Assembly (NCBI GenBank): GCA_000166095.1
Contig: CP002278.1
Coordinates: forward strand, 838,001-902,000
Direction of reading: 5' to 3'
Source: Methanothermus fervidus DSM 2088
GTDB taxonomy: Archaea; Methanobacteriota; Methanobacteria; DSM-2088; Methanothermaceae
Length of the DNA stretch: 64,000 nt
Part shown: positions 32,058 through 42,013 of the stretch, piece by piece
Layout: the number at the start of each line of letters is the position of its first letter
Numbering within the stretch: position 1 is the stretch's first letter
Program-made: the position numbers and the translations under genes
The notes under the pieces: model-generated
What the model saw: only the letters and a program-made list of their open reading frames with translations
The model's database searches: none
What the model was told of the DNA's origin: nothing

Positions 32058-33146
32058 ATGTTTTTTAAAAAAGAGAGCGAAAAAAAAGAGAATAAAGAAA
32101 AAGTGACAAGAAAAAAAGTCTCAAACGTAAAATCTTTAGGAATTGACCTAGGTACCTTAAATACGGTTGTAGCAGTTCCAGCAGGAGATAAATTTGAAAT
32201 ATATGAAATACCATCTGTAGTAGCTGTAAAAAAAGAAGATCCATCACATGTATTAGCTGTTGGAGAAGAAGCCAAATTAATGCTTGGAAGAACTCCTGAA
32301 GATATAATAGCTGTAAGACCATTGAGAAGAGGAGTAATAGAGAGCATTTCACAAGCTAAGGCCTTACTCATTCATGCGGTGAAAAAAGGTTCAAAGAACG
32401 ATGTTTCTTCTGTTGAAAGAATAGTAGTTGGTGTTCCTGGAGATGTTTCAGAAGTAGAAAGAAAAGCTGTAGAAGAGATTAGCAAGGAAATCGGAATAAA
32501 AAATGTTATAACTATAAGTGAAGCATTGGCAGCTGCAATCGGTGAAGGTTTACCTATTGCAGATGCATCTGGTACAATGATTATTGATTTGGGTGCAGGA
32601 TCCAGTGACGTCGCTGTTATATCACTTGGAGGAATTACAGATATTGAAACTTTCAGATATGGTGGAGACAATATCGATGAAAATTTAGTTAGGCTTGTAA
32701 AAGAAAAATATGATGTAGAAATAGGATTACATGAAGCAGAAAAATGTAAGATCAAAGTGGGAATGGTTAAATGCAACAAAGAATTAGAAAATAAAAAAAT
32801 TAAAATAATTGGAAAATGTTCAAAAACAAATAAACCAAAAGAGATAACTGTGGATTCTAAGATGGTAGCAGAAGCTGCTGAGCCATTAATGAAAAAACTT
32901 ATAAATGCATTATCTGACATCTTAGAAAGATTGTCTCCAGAATTAATTTCCGGTGTTTATAAAAGATCTGTTGTAGTTGGAGGAGTCTCACAGATAAGGG
33001 GGTTAAAGGAAAGAATATACGAGGAAGTAGGAATTCCTGTAAAAATCTCTAATGATCCATTGAAAGTTGTAGCTAAGGGGGCAGCCATAGTAGCTGCAGA
33101 ACCTAGGGCATTAGAGCCAGAAATAAGATTGAAGGCTATGAAATGA
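32058..33146 (+). CDS. mreB: MreB/actin-like (ASKHA) filament protein
   Basis: A 362-residue actin-fold ATPase. A basic N-terminal extension of about 26 residues (FFKKESEKKENKEK) precedes the phosphate-1 loop LGIDLGTLNTVVAVP. Next come the phosphate-2 loop IDLGAGSSDVAVISLGG and the adenosine loop VVVGGVSQIRGLKERI. The sequence is nearer to MreB and the Hsp70-like archaeal group than to crenactin. Rod-shaped pseudomurein methanogens carry such proteins. It is co-transcribed with the unknown protein before it and overlaps rnhB by four bases. Confidence 0.85.
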   Translation: MFFKKESEKKENKEKVTRKKVSNVKSLGIDLGTLNTVVAVPAGDKFEIYEIPSVVAVKKEDPSHVLAVGEEAKLMLGRTPEDIIAVRPLRRGVIESISQAKALLIHAVKKGSKNDVSSVERIVVGVPGDVSEVERKAVEEISKEIGIKNVITISEALAAAIGEGLPIADASGTMIIDLGAGSSDVAVISLGGITDIETFRYGGDNIDENLVRLVKEKYDVEIGLHEAEKCKIKVGMVKCNKELENKKIKIIGKCSKTNKPKEITVDSKMVAEAAEPLMKKLINALSDILERLSPELISGVYKRSVVVGGVSQIRGLKERIYEEVGIPVKISNDPLKVVAKGAAIVAAEPRALEPEIRLKAMK

Positions 33147-33745
33147 GCATACTTGGGATAGATGAAGCAGGTAGAGGTCCGGTTTTAGGCCCATTAATAG
33201 TTTGTGGTGTTTTGGTTGACGATGAAAATAAACTAAAAAAATTAAATGTAAGGGATTCTAAATTATTAAGTCCTAGAAGGAGAAAAATTTTAGCAAAAGA
33301 AATAAAAAAGGTGTCAAAGTGCTTTATAGTAAAAATACAAGCATATGAAATTGATAAATTGAGAATTGCAGGTATTAGTTTAAATGAAATTGAAAGGATA
33401 GCTATGAGCAAAATTATTAAAAATGCAAATCCAAAGAAAGTAATAGTGGATTCAATAGACATTAAACCTAAAAGATTAAAGAAAAAACTACAGAAAGAAA
33501 ACATTGAAGTTATTGTAGAACATAAAGCAGATGAAAAATATCCAGTAGTTTCAGCGGCTTCAATAGTTGCAAAAGTTGAAAGAGATTCTGAAATAGAAAA
33601 ATTGAAAAAAAGATACAATTGTGATTTGGGTTCAGGTTATCCTAATGATCCAAAAACTATAAAATTCTTAAAAAAATTTAAAAGGAGTGAACTACCTGAT
33701 TTTGTTAGGAAAACATGGAATACAGTGGAAAAATTATGTAAATAA
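33143..33745 (+). CDS. rnhB: Ribonuclease HII
   Basis: Removes RNA from RNA-DNA hybrids and misincorporated ribonucleotides. The 200-residue protein opens with the catalytic block GIDEAGRGPVLGPLIV and has HKADEKYPVVSAASIVAKVE and GSGYPNDPKT. Start ATG 33143 overlaps the mreB TGA (ATGA). Length fits archaeal RNase HII, with a short C-terminal part. Confidence 0.94.
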   Translation: MSILGIDEAGRGPVLGPLIVCGVLVDDENKLKKLNVRDSKLLSPRRRKILAKEIKKVSKCFIVKIQAYEIDKLRIAGISLNEIERIAMSKIIKNANPKKVIVDSIDIKPKRLKKKLQKENIEVIVEHKADEKYPVVSAASIVAKVERDSEIEKLKKRYNCDLGSGYPNDPKTIKFLKKFKRSELPDFVRKTWNTVEKLCK

Positions 33746-33747
33746 GC

Positions 33748-34899
33748 ATGAACATCAAAGAATTTGAAAATAAAGAAGAAAAAGTGTTTCTTATAAGGAA
33801 TATAATAGAAGTTAGGATTCCAAAGAAAAGCTATCTTAAACTTATAAAAAAATATCCAAAAGAATACATAATTTCCTTTTCTAAAGAAAAAAAGATTTTT
33901 CATAGCATCACACATAGACCTCTCTACTATATAACAAAGGAAAGTGGAATACCTCTACTTGGATATAATGCATTTGGATTGATAGACAGAGGAACAAATT
34001 TAATACAAGTTAGGCCAATAACTGGATGTAATTTAAATTGTATATTTTGTAGTGTTGATGAAGGAAGGTTTAGCAGGAGCAGATTTGTGGATTATATTGT
34101 AGACGTTGATTATTTAGTTGAGGAATTTGAGAAAATATCTAAATTTAAAGGAAAAAATTTAGAAGCACATATAGATGGGCAAGGAGAACCATCCTTATAT
34201 CCTTACTTAGTTGAATTAATAGAAGGTTTAAATGATTTAAAGGAAGTAAGCATTATTTCTATGCAAAGTAATGGTATTCCATTAAATAAAAAAATAATAG
34301 ATAGACTAGAAGGAAAGTTAGATAGAATAAATTTATCTATTAGTGCATTAGATCAAAAAATAGCAAATAAGCTTCATGGTGTTAAATATCCGCTGAAAAA
34401 GATCCTGGAACTTGCGGAATATATAGCTAATTCTAAAATAGATTTATTAATAGCTCCAGTATGGGTTCCTAATTATAATGATGAAGAAATTACAAAAATA
34501 ATAGAATTTGCTTTAGATTTAGGCGCTGGTAAAAGATTTCCACCATTAGGAATACAAAAATATATACCTCACAAACATGGTAGGAGACCAAAAACAACTG
34601 TAATGACTTTTAAAGAATTTTATGCAAAACTAAAGGAACTTGAGAAAGAATATGATGTAAATTTAATACTTAAACCAGAATATTTTGGAACTGAAAAAAG
34701 AAAAAGAATTCCAAAGCCAATAAGAAAAGGAGAAAGTTATAATGCTAAAATAGTCTTACCTGGAAGATTAAAGGATGAAAAACTATGTATTGTCAAGAAC
34801 AGATTAGTTTCTATAAGAAGTAATAAAAGAATTGGAGGTTTTGCAAAAATTAAAATAATTAGAGATAAAGATGGTATATTTTTTGGAAAAGAAATTTAA
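33748..34899 (+). CDS. Radical SAM protein with C-terminal TRAM-like domain
   Basis: A 383-residue protein. The CxxxCxxC cluster is in ITGCNLNCIFCSVDEG (about 91-106), followed by EAHIDGQGEPSLYP and VSIISMQSNGIPL, typical of radical SAM barrels. The last 60 residues (KGESYNAKIVLPG on) look like a small beta-barrel of TRAM type, seen in RNA-modifying radical SAM enzymes. Its substrate is unknown to me; RNA modification is an inference from the tail. It starts 3 bases after rnhB. Confidence 0.8.
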   Translation: MNIKEFENKEEKVFLIRNIIEVRIPKKSYLKLIKKYPKEYIISFSKEKKIFHSITHRPLYYITKESGIPLLGYNAFGLIDRGTNLIQVRPITGCNLNCIFCSVDEGRFSRSRFVDYIVDVDYLVEEFEKISKFKGKNLEAHIDGQGEPSLYPYLVELIEGLNDLKEVSIISMQSNGIPLNKKIIDRLEGKLDRINLSISALDQKIANKLHGVKYPLKKILELAEYIANSKIDLLIAPVWVPNYNDEEITKIIEFALDLGAGKRFPPLGIQKYIPHKHGRRPKTTVMTFKEFYAKLKELEKEYDVNLILKPEYFGTEKRKRIPKPIRKGESYNAKIVLPGRLKDEKLCIVKNRLVSIRSNKRIGGFAKIKIIRDKDGIFFGKEI

Positions 34900-35085
34900 T
34901 ATGATAAAATTTTTTAATTTTGACGGAGTTTTTCTGAAATTTTTATAAAATTCTGGTAAAAATATTATACAAAAATATATTATAATTTAAAATTTCTGTT
35001 TATTTTTTATTTTAATTTTTCTATTCTATATTCTTGCTAAGTAGATCACAACAGCTAGCAATGTTTACTGCAGTAAAGGAAACCG

Positions 35086-35100
35086 ATAAATTTAAATATT
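35086..35100 (+). promoter_or_regulatory. BRE/TATA promoter of the histone gene
   Basis: ATAAATTTAAATATT, preceded by AACCG, sits 34-48 bases before the GTG start. Transcription would begin near 35119, giving a leader of about 15 bases that includes GGAGGTGAT. The 190 bases upstream are very AT-rich with many T runs, which also serve as terminator for the radical SAM gene. Position assigned by motif and spacing. Confidence 0.6.
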
Positions 35101-35133
35101 AGGACAAGTTGATGTGATAGTGGAGGTGATAAC

Positions 35134-35343
35134 GTGGGTGAGTTACCAATTGCCCCAATCGGAAGAATCATAAAAAACGCTGGTGCTGAAAGAGTTAGTG
35201 ACGATGCAAGAATTGCATTAGCAAAAGTTTTAGAAGAAATGGGCGAAGAAATAGCTTCAGAAGCTGTGAAATTAGCAAAACATGCGGGAAGAAAAACAAT
35301 AAAGGCAGAAGACATTGAATTAGCTCGAAAAATGTTCAAATAA
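35134..35343 (+). CDS. hmfA: Archaeal histone HMfA
   Basis: A 69-codon gene using GTG, with GGAGGTGAT just upstream. The protein has the complete minimal histone fold (three helices, two loops) and no tails: [20 protein letters not shown] at the start, then the loop-strand residues [12 protein letters not shown]. It dimerises and polymerises to wrap DNA. As far as I recall it matches HMfA of Methanothermus fervidus residue for residue. It is monocistronic, ending in a T-rich terminator. Confidence 0.97.
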   Translation: MGELPIAPIGRIIKNAGAERVSDDARIALAKVLEEMGEEIASEAVKLAKHAGRKTIKAEDIELARKMFK

Positions 35344-35367
35344 TTTCTTTTTCCTTTTTAATTTTTT
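35344..35367 (+). terminator. Oligo-T terminator after hmfA
   Basis: Directly after the stop comes a run of pyrimidines with three T tracts (T3CT5, T5, T6). Archaeal transcription ends at such oligo-T tracts. The next gene (ABCE1) has its ribosome-binding site right after, so some read-through could occur. Confidence 0.6.
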
Positions 35368-35376
35368 GGTGATAAA

Positions 35377-37155
35377 TTGAGCAGGCTTGCAATACTAGAT
35401 AAAGACAGGTGCCAACCAAAAAAATGTGGATATTTATGTCTAGAATATTGTCCTGGAGTTAGAATGGGTGAAGATACTATTGTAATCCATAAAAAAACAA
35501 AAAAACCTATTATTTCTGAAAAATTATGTTCTGGTTGTGGAATATGTGTAAAGAAGTGTCCATTTGACGCCATCAATATTATTAATTTACCTGAAGCTTT
35601 GGGTGACCCTGTACATAGATATGGAGAAAACATGTTTGAATTATTTGGATTACCTATTGTCACCGAAAAAGAAGTTGTTGGATTATTAGGTCCAAATGGA
35701 ATTGGGAAATCTACAATACTTCGTATATTAAGTGGTGAACTTAAACCAAATCTTGGTAATTATCAAAATCCTCCAAGCTGGGAAGAAATATTTGAATTTT
35801 TTAGAGGGTCTCAGTTACAAGATTATTTTAAAAAATTAGCAAATAAAGAAATAAGAGTAGCACATAAACCACAAGCTGTAGATTTACTACCAAAATATGT
35901 GAAAGGAAATGTAAAGGATTTATTAGAAAAAACAGACGAATTAAATAAACTGGATGAAATCTCAGATCTTCTTAATTTAGAAATATCTCTGAAAAAAGAT
36001 ATTAAGGAATTGTCTGGTGGAGAATTACAAAGAGTAGCAATTGCAGCTACATTGTTAAAGGATGTTGATTTTTATTATTTTGATGAACCAAGTTCATGGT
36101 TAGATATATACCAAAGATTAAACATGGCAAAGGTTATAAGAAGATATGCTGAGAAATTTAAAAAATCTATATTGGTTGTTGAGCATGATTTATCAGTTTT
36201 AGATACAATTTCTGATTATATACATGTATTGTATGGTGAACCGAATGCATATGGAGTTGTATCAAATAAAAAAAGTGTAAGAGTTGGAATAAATGAATAT
36301 CTTAAAGGATTTTTAAGAGATGAAAATGTAAGGTTTAGAAGGGAAGAGTTGAAATTCCATGTATCTAGAACAATTGAAACAACAAAAAAAGGAACAATAA
36401 TCAAGTATCCATCATTTGTAAAATGTTATAATGGATTTAAACTATATGTGGATTCAGGAGAATTATATGAAAATGAAGTTGTAACTGCTTTTGGTCCAAA
36501 TAGTATTGGTAAAACAACTTTTGCTAAAATATTAGCTGGGGTTGAAAAACCTGATAAAGGTAAAATTGAAGAAAATATAAACATAGCATATAAACCTCAA
36601 TATATTTCTATAGAATTTGATGGTACTGTAGAAGAATTTTTACATAAAAATGTAACATATTATGGAACAACAGCATTTAGAACAGAAATATTAAAGCCAT
36701 TCAAACTGGAAAATTTACTTCATAGAGAGGTTAGTACATTAAGTGGTGGAGAATTACAAAGGTTGATGATAGCAACTGTTTTAGCGGAGGATGCAGATCT
36801 TTATGTACTTGATGAACCTACAGCATTTTTAGATGTTGAAGAGAGATTAAGTGTTGCAAAATCAATTAGAAAAATTGTTGAAAATAAACATGCTGCAGCA
36901 ATTGTAATTGATCATGATATTCTATTCCTTGATTATATTGCTGATAGAGCAATGGTTTTTTATGGAAAACCAGGTGTAGAAGGTCATGCTACTAAACCAA
37001 TGTCCCTGAGAAATGCAATGAACAAATTTTTATCACAAGTTAATATCACATTTAGACGAGATAAGGAAACTAAAAGGCCAAGAGCTAACAAACCAGACAG
37101 TTACTTAGATAGAAAACAAAGAGAAGTTGGTGAATATTACTACTATGATACATGA
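35377..37155 (+). CDS. ABCE1/Rli1 ribosome-recycling ATPase
   Basis: A 592-residue protein that splits 70S ribosomes after termination, working with aRF1 (28507) and aPelota. The N-terminal Fe-S domain has Cys12/17/21/25 and Cys51/54/57/61. ATPase 1 has Walker [10 protein letters not shown] (105-113) and signature LSGGELQRV; ATPase 2 has GPNSIGKTT and LSGGELQRL with [11 protein letters not shown] hinge lies at the end. It starts at TTG 35377 after GGTGAT. All active-site motifs are intact. Confidence 0.96.
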   Translation: MSRLAILDKDRCQPKKCGYLCLEYCPGVRMGEDTIVIHKKTKKPIISEKLCSGCGICVKKCPFDAINIINLPEALGDPVHRYGENMFELFGLPIVTEKEVVGLLGPNGIGKSTILRILSGELKPNLGNYQNPPSWEEIFEFFRGSQLQDYFKKLANKEIRVAHKPQAVDLLPKYVKGNVKDLLEKTDELNKLDEISDLLNLEISLKKDIKELSGGELQRVAIAATLLKDVDFYYFDEPSSWLDIYQRLNMAKVIRRYAEKFKKSILVVEHDLSVLDTISDYIHVLYGEPNAYGVVSNKKSVRVGINEYLKGFLRDENVRFRREELKFHVSRTIETTKKGTIIKYPSFVKCYNGFKLYVDSGELYENEVVTAFGPNSIGKTTFAKILAGVEKPDKGKIEENINIAYKPQYISIEFDGTVEEFLHKNVTYYGTTAFRTEILKPFKLENLLHREVSTLSGGELQRLMIATVLAEDADLYVLDEPTAFLDVEERLSVAKSIRKIVENKHAAAIVIDHDILFLDYIADRAMVFYGKPGVEGHATKPMSLRNAMNKFLSQVNITFRRDKETKRPRANKPDSYLDRKQREVGEYYYYDT

Positions 37156-37245
37156 GTCATCAAATACTAAATTAAGATAAGAAAAAGGTTTTTCAGTTCA
37201 CCTCCTTTTCATCATGAAATCAGTGTGGAGTCTCATCATTCAAAA

Positions 37246-37548
37246 TTATATTTTTTCTATACAAAAAATTAAATCTTTCTCTTTATCAACTATCCAATAA
37301 TTTGAAATATTTTTCTTTACGTTGCCTATACATTCATTAATTATTTTGAGAACTCCGTTTACATCTTCTTCTCTCAAGTAAGGCTCAGACAGACTCACCT
37401 GACGTGTTTCAATTTTGTATTTGTCTTTATCCTTATACACCACTATAAAATGATATTGATTTAAAAATTTTTTAACATAAACAAACTTTTTTCCTTCTTT
37501 TAAATCTTTTAAAATTTTTTCTGCAGTTGATTTTACACCTCGTGTCAA
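37246..37548 (-). CDS. Protein of unknown function (100 residues)
   Basis: A 100-residue soluble alpha/beta protein starting at TTG 37548 after AGGTGAAAAT. The pattern VKKFLNQYHFIVVYKDKDKYKIETRQ suggests a beta-hairpin core, and the end NYWIVDKEKDLIFCIEKI another strand pair. I recognise no family. It stands 4 bases downstream of the aminotransferase and is the last gene of the radB operon. The 90 bases after it, towards the convergent ABCE1, contain only T-rich terminator-like DNA. Confidence 0.65.
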   Translation of the reverse strand: MTRGVKSTAEKILKDLKEGKKFVYVKKFLNQYHFIVVYKDKDKYKIETRQVSLSEPYLREEDVNGVLKIINECIGNVKKNISNYWIVDKEKDLIFCIEKI

Positions 37549-37552
37549 ATTT

Positions 37553-38713
37553 TCACCTACTGCTTCTAGAACTTAATTTTTTCATTCCCGAAACAAATTT
37601 TTCTGCAAATTTCATTACTTGTTCTTTTGGAATAGAAAAACTTACTCTAACATATTTTTCGCCATGTAACCTGCTTGTGTATGTTCCTTCTCTTATGAAA
37701 ATATTATGTTTAAGTAAATAGTTAGCTATATCTGAAGGCCTAACACCTGTTTTGTGGATATCTACTACTAACATATTAGCATTAGAAGGGTATACTGGTA
37801 TAAAGGCTCCATCAATTTCATCCACAGCATCTTTTATTATTTTTTGATTTTTTCTTGTGCGTCTTTTAACCTTGTCAACCCACTTATTTTTATGTTTTAA
37901 TGCTGCAATAGCTCCTCTTTGAGCTAAAACATTTGTACCTAAATCATTAATTATTGATGAACGAACAGATTCCATAAACTCTGCAGGAACTATTAAGGAT
38001 CCAACCCTTAGTCCAGCAAGGCCACAAATTTTTGAAAAACTATATACTGTAAAAGAACGTTCTGGAGCATATTTAGCTACAAGATAATGTTTTTCGGCAA
38101 AATCCCGATATGTAATATCATGCAAAAGATATATATCGTATTCTTCAGCTATTTCAGCAAAAGCTTTTATTTCAGATTTAGTATAACATGATCCTAATGG
38201 ATTTAAAGGATCTATAAGTGATATTAATTTTGTATTTTTAGTTATATTTTCATTCACTAAATCAGGTGTTAATTTATAATTACAGTCTTCATTGTAAATT
38301 GACACTGAAATTACTCTTCCAAATCTTCTTGCAAAATTATCTATGATAAGATAACCTGGATCAGATGTTATTATTTCATCTTCAGAATCTAATAAAGTCT
38401 GCATTGTGATGTAAAGTGATTCCGTGCCACCAGCAGTTATCAAATTATCAAATTCATCATTGTTTAATTTTAAATCTTCTAAAACCAATCTTTTAAGTTC
38501 TTTAAATCCTTCAGGAGGAGGATATTTACAATATTCATGATTGAGTATTGAATCTATTATTGCATTTATGATCCTCTCATCATGATTTAAATGATTTGTA
38601 TTCTGACCCATCCATATCATTTCTTTTTTATGGAAGATATAATCAAAAAATTCATTTGAAGGTTTAAGTCCTTCCGATAATGTCTTCATATTTAAAAATT
38701 CGGGGAAAACCAT
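37553..38713 (-). CDS. Class I/II PLP aminotransferase
   Basis: A 386-residue fold-type I enzyme. It has YPPPEGFKELKRLV, the cofactor-binding TAGGTESLYITMQTL, IDPLNPLGSCYTKSEI, HDITYRDFA and the PLP lysine in YSFSKICGLAGLRVGS, with the final Arg in YVRVSFS. Substrate is unclear; aspartate, histidinol-phosphate or aromatic substrates are all possible. ATG 38713 is used (GTG 38722 also possible). It lies between radB and the unknown 100-residue protein on the same strand. Confidence 0.85.
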   Translation of the reverse strand: MVFPEFLNMKTLSEGLKPSNEFFDYIFHKKEMIWMGQNTNHLNHDERIINAIIDSILNHEYCKYPPPEGFKELKRLVLEDLKLNNDEFDNLITAGGTESLYITMQTLLDSEDEIITSDPGYLIIDNFARRFGRVISVSIYNEDCNYKLTPDLVNENITKNTKLISLIDPLNPLGSCYTKSEIKAFAEIAEEYDIYLLHDITYRDFAEKHYLVAKYAPERSFTVYSFSKICGLAGLRVGSLIVPAEFMESVRSSIINDLGTNVLAQRGAIAALKHKNKWVDKVKRRTRKNQKIIKDAVDEIDGAFIPVYPSNANMLVVDIHKTGVRPSDIANYLLKHNIFIREGTYTSRLHGEKYVRVSFSIPKEQVMKFAEKFVSGMKKLSSRSSR

Positions 38714-38730
38714 ATTAATCACGATCCTCT

Positions 38731-39450
38731 TTATTTCGATAACCCATTTTCAACAATTTTAAACCTAACTTTTAAACCTTCTTTTTTATTTTTATGTCTT
38801 TTAAGTATTGCATATCTTTCACCACTTGACGACCCCATCTTTAATTCTACTATAATTTTACTCCAATATTTTAATGTTGTTCCTCCGACTGGTTCTATAT
38901 TAGAACCATCCTCGTCAAACAAAGAATATATATGGTTCGTTATTACCACTGCCAAATTATATTTTCTGGCAATTCTAAGTAATAAAGCCATTTGTTTTCC
39001 TAACTCAACATTTAATTTGGAGGAATTTCCTTCTTTTAATCTGTAAAGTGCTACTGCAGAATCTAAGATTATTGCGTCAAATTTTTTGCCTTCTTTTTTT
39101 AATAATGAGTTTATTTTTTGTATGACAATTCCCTGTTCATAAAAGGATGATGGCTCATAAATTAATATATTGGGAGCTACCTTGTTAAAGTTATCTCCTG
39201 CAATTTGTTTCACCCTTTCTATAGATAATCCGCCTTCAGTGTCTATAAATATTACTTTTTTACCTCTTTTTGCAACTTCTACTGCTAATTTTATTGCAAT
39301 ATTTGTTTTTCCAGAACCTGGTGGACCATAAAATTGTGTAATAGTTCCTTTTTCTACCCCTCCACCTAATATTTCATCTATAGGTGAATTTGTAGGTATT
39401 TTCTCTGTTTCTGCTATTTCAGAAAGTGGCTTCATGTTTCTCAACTTCAA
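38731..39450 (-). CDS. radB: DNA repair and recombination protein RadB
   Basis: A 239-residue RecA-superfamily ATPase, a euryarchaeal RadA paralogue that assists recombination. It has no N-terminal helix-hairpin-helix domain, which separates RadB from RadA. Walker A is GPPGSGKTN (43-51) and Walker B is in [15 protein letters not shown]. The start is TTG 39450, with AGGGATG eight bases ahead; ATG 39435 is an alternative. It heads the operon with the aminotransferase. Confidence 0.93.
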   Translation of the reverse strand: MKLRNMKPLSEIAETEKIPTNSPIDEILGGGVEKGTITQFYGPPGSGKTNIAIKLAVEVAKRGKKVIFIDTEGGLSIERVKQIAGDNFNKVAPNILIYEPSSFYEQGIVIQKINSLLKKEGKKFDAIILDSAVALYRLKEGNSSKLNVELGKQMALLLRIARKYNLAVVITNHIYSLFDEDGSNIEPVGGTTLKYWSKIIVELKMGSSSGERYAILKRHKNKKEGLKVRFKIVENGLSK

Positions 39451-39503
39451 TGCTTTACATCCCTAGAAAATCTTTAAGATAAAAGAAATATAAAAATTTT
39501 GTG

Positions 39504-40547
39504 ATGAAAGCATTAAAATATCCAACTGTTAGAGAAGCACTCCTTTATAAAAATACAGATTCTGAATCTGTAATGTGTGAATTATGTAATAGAAAATGTA
39601 TTATTCGTGATGGTCAAATGGGATTTTGTAAAACTAGAATCAATAGAGAAGGAAAATTATACACTTTAGTGTATGGAGATATTAATGCATTAAGTAGTAG
39701 GCCAATAGAGATAAAACCATTTTTTCATTTTTATCCTGGCTCAACATCACTAACATTCTCTACATGGTCATGTAATTTCACATGTCCATGGTGTCAAAAT
39801 TATCATCTTTCAAAGAAAGCACCAAATCCTAAAAAAGCAAATTACATATCTCCAGAAAATATTGTGGACCTTGCTTTAAAAATGGGAGATGAAGGTGTCT
39901 GCGTTAGTTTTACAGAGCCAACATTACTATTTGAATATAGTTTAGACGTATTTAAGCTTGCAAAAAAGCATGGTTTATATACTTCCTATGTATCAAATGG
40001 GTATATTACTGAGAAAGCGTTGGTTCTATTAAAGAATGCAGGAATGGATGCAATAAATATAGATATAAAAGGAGATTCTAAGACATATAAGAAATATTGT
40101 GGAAACATTAAAGCTAAATTTGTGTGGAATACTGCAAAAAAAGCTTTAGATATGGGTATTCATGTTGAAATTGTAAATCTCATAGTTACTGGAGTGAATG
40201 ATAATTTAAAAACAATAAAAAACATAGTGAAATTACATTTAAAAAATTTAGGACCTGAAGTACCAATCCACTTTACTAGATATTTCCCTGCTTTTAAATT
40301 TAACGAACCACCAACTAAAATTGAAGTACTTGAAAAAGCATATGAAATTGCAAAAGATTTTGGTATTTTATATCCATATCTAGGAAATGTACCAGGGCAT
40401 AAATTTGAAAATACTTATTGTCCAAAATGTGGTGAATTATTAATAAAAAGAAGAAACTTTAAAATCCTTAGATGGAAATTAAAGAATTTTAAATGTCCTA
40501 AATGTAAATTCCCAATAAAAATAACAGGAGAGTATGTTGCCAAATGA
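39504..40547 (+). CDS. AmmeMemoRadiSam system radical SAM enzyme (AmrS type) with C-terminal zinc ribbon
   Basis: A 347-residue protein. An N-terminal cysteine cluster CELCNRKCIIRDGQMGFCK (about 24-42) precedes the radical SAM motif CNFTCPWCQNYHLSKK. Further blocks, VSFTEPTLLFEYS and INIDIKGDSKTYKKYCG, match the PflA-like enzymes linked to MEMO and AMMECR1. The end adds a zinc ribbon (CPKCGELLIKRR, then CPKCKFPI). MEMO is at 11238; AMMECR1 is not in the window. ATG 39504 is used; no clear ribosome-binding site is seen. It overlaps the next gene by 4 bases. Confidence 0.88.
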   Translation: MKALKYPTVREALLYKNTDSESVMCELCNRKCIIRDGQMGFCKTRINREGKLYTLVYGDINALSSRPIEIKPFFHFYPGSTSLTFSTWSCNFTCPWCQNYHLSKKAPNPKKANYISPENIVDLALKMGDEGVCVSFTEPTLLFEYSLDVFKLAKKHGLYTSYVSNGYITEKALVLLKNAGMDAINIDIKGDSKTYKKYCGNIKAKFVWNTAKKALDMGIHVEIVNLIVTGVNDNLKTIKNIVKLHLKNLGPEVPIHFTRYFPAFKFNEPPTKIEVLEKAYEIAKDFGILYPYLGNVPGHKFENTYCPKCGELLIKRRNFKILRWKLKNFKCPKCKFPIKITGEYVAK

Positions 40548-41098
40548 ATGGTGTGGAAGCATTGAATAAAATATGTAAAAAAATACTGGAAATTAGGAAA
40601 GGACAGAGGAAAGATATAGGACCAGGTATAATTAGAAATATGGAAGATTTCCATTTTAATTACTTAATTGATAGGCTTAAACTGGAAATAGAAATAGTAA
40701 AGAAATATTCCCCGAAAGTCAGGCCTGCAATAGATCCTGTGGTTTCAACTGAGTTAGGTATATATAGAGGGTATGACGTGGAAGTTGGAAAACTTTTAGG
40801 ATACCCTATTTGTTGTATAAAAAGTTTTCTGGGAGGTAGGATAAGTATAGATGAAAATCATTTAAAAGAAATTTCAGAACTTAAAGTACCTAAAAATGCT
40901 TATGCAATTATCATGCCTTCTGGATTTATCCCATGTAGCTTAAAATGTAAAAAAGCTTGGAAAAGGAGACTAATAAATTTTGTGACAAAAAAAGAATATG
41001 AAAATATACTTAAACTAGAAAAAGAATTAATTACAAATTTACTTCATTTTCATCCAGCTTACGATGAATACTATGAAAAAATCTTACTTTCTGAGTGA
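40544..41098 (+). CDS. DUF483 family protein
   Basis: A 184-residue protein that overlaps the radical SAM gene (ATGA), so the two are made together. The conserved feature is GKLLGYPICCIKSFLGG (about 82-98) with two adjacent cysteines, and later FIPCSLKCKKAWKRRL with CxxxC. This matches my memory of the archaeal DUF483 family, function unknown. The cysteine pattern could bind a metal. The link to the AmrS enzyme is positional only. Confidence 0.7.
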   Translation: MNGVEALNKICKKILEIRKGQRKDIGPGIIRNMEDFHFNYLIDRLKLEIEIVKKYSPKVRPAIDPVVSTELGIYRGYDVEVGKLLGYPICCIKSFLGGRISIDENHLKEISELKVPKNAYAIIMPSGFIPCSLKCKKAWKRRLINFVTKKEYENILKLEKELITNLLHFHPAYDEYYEKILLSE

Positions 41099-41409
41099 TC
41101 AAAATTATAGTAGTCAATGTAATCAATTGAGTATTTAAATTTTCTTTTTGGAGCTATAGAAAGATATAAGATTCATTAATTTGGCATTTAGGCGATTTTG
41201 TTATAAGTACTCCTCCAGTAAGTGTATGATTTCTAGATAAATTCCATATGCTTGGGGAGATTGCCAACAGAACTAGCAATGTTGAGAGGATTAATACAGA
41301 TTTATATGGAAAAGAAAACACTATGAGAATATAAAACAGCTAAAAAAGGCCAAGTAATTAATTTGGATTCTTTTTATCTAAAAAAAGAAAAGTAAATAGA
41401 ATTAAAAAT
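41099..41409 (+). other. 311-base intergenic region, possible decayed coding DNA
   Basis: No complete gene, tRNA or hairpin is seen between two convergent genes. The segment 41250-41320 gives one plausible peptide on the plus strand (LPTELAMLRGLIQIYMEKKTL), bounded by stops and with no start or ribosome-binding site. This may be a decayed gene or chance. The rest is plain AT-rich spacer with T tracts near both ends. Confidence 0.35.
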
Positions 41410-41667
41410 TTACTCTTTCAATGCCTCTAATTCACTTAAAACTTCCCATATCAATGTTCTAGCATGTACAGGAATATTAGGATCATTACTAATTTCGTCC
41501 AAAATCGATATAACGCTACTTGTCCTTACACTCAATTCTTCTTCTTCATTATTTAAAATTTCTTTTGATTCTTCAGCGGCTCTTCTAATATTTCGAGGTA
41601 TACTCGTATCATTAACAATATTATCTAATATTTCATTAACATGTTGAATTGTTTCTTTCTCACTCAT
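41410..41667 (-). CDS. UPF0147 family protein
   Basis: An 85-residue all-helical acidic protein. The start is ATG 41667 ([17 protein letters not shown]), after GGGAGGT; the upstream ORF extension has no ribosome-binding site. The blocks [19 protein letters not shown] and [20 protein letters not shown] show two HEAT-like repeats and are the hallmark of the archaeal UPF0147 family. Its function is unknown. Confidence 0.88.
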   Translation of the reverse strand: MSEKETIQHVNEILDNIVNDTSIPRNIRRAAEESKEILNNEEEELSVRTSSVISILDEISNDPNIPVHARTLIWEVLSELEALKE

Positions 41668-42013
41668 GGATAGACCTCCCAAAAAATAATATATATCTAA
41701 GATTCTCATTACTTAGCAAAGATATATAATTTGCTGAGACTTTACTCACAAGATACGTTTTTAATAAAAAGTACAAATTTTTAGCTTCTAATACTTTTTA
41801 ATGAATCCTGGAACACTGAGGAATTTATGATTCACAGACCTATTATTGTTAGTAGTAGTTTTTAATTGATAAATATAAAAAGCTTTCGTAACAGATCTTT
41901 TTTGGTTATAAAAACTAAATTTTTTATAAATATGGAAATAAACAAATTATAATGTTACTTTATGTGAACTATTTTTTTAACTCTCCACATATAGAAGGAA
42001 ACAAAGTGATTTG
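41668..42013 (+). other. 346-base intergenic region between divergent genes
   Basis: Should hold the promoters of the UPF0147 gene (minus) and the GMC oxidoreductase (plus). TATA-like runs are at 41684-41700 (AATAATATATATC) and 41923-41932. An imperfect inverted repeat TGAATC...GATTCA occurs near 41801-41837. No tRNA or open frame is found. CTGA and ATGA boxes at 41802-41850 vaguely resemble a C/D box RNA but do not form a proper one. Confidence 0.4.

Noticed and set aside
41801-41850. Possible C/D box small RNA between UPF0147 and the GMC oxidoreductase
   Set aside because: ATGAAT and CTGA-like boxes are present but do not form a proper C/D, C'/D' set with terminal stem and correct spacing.
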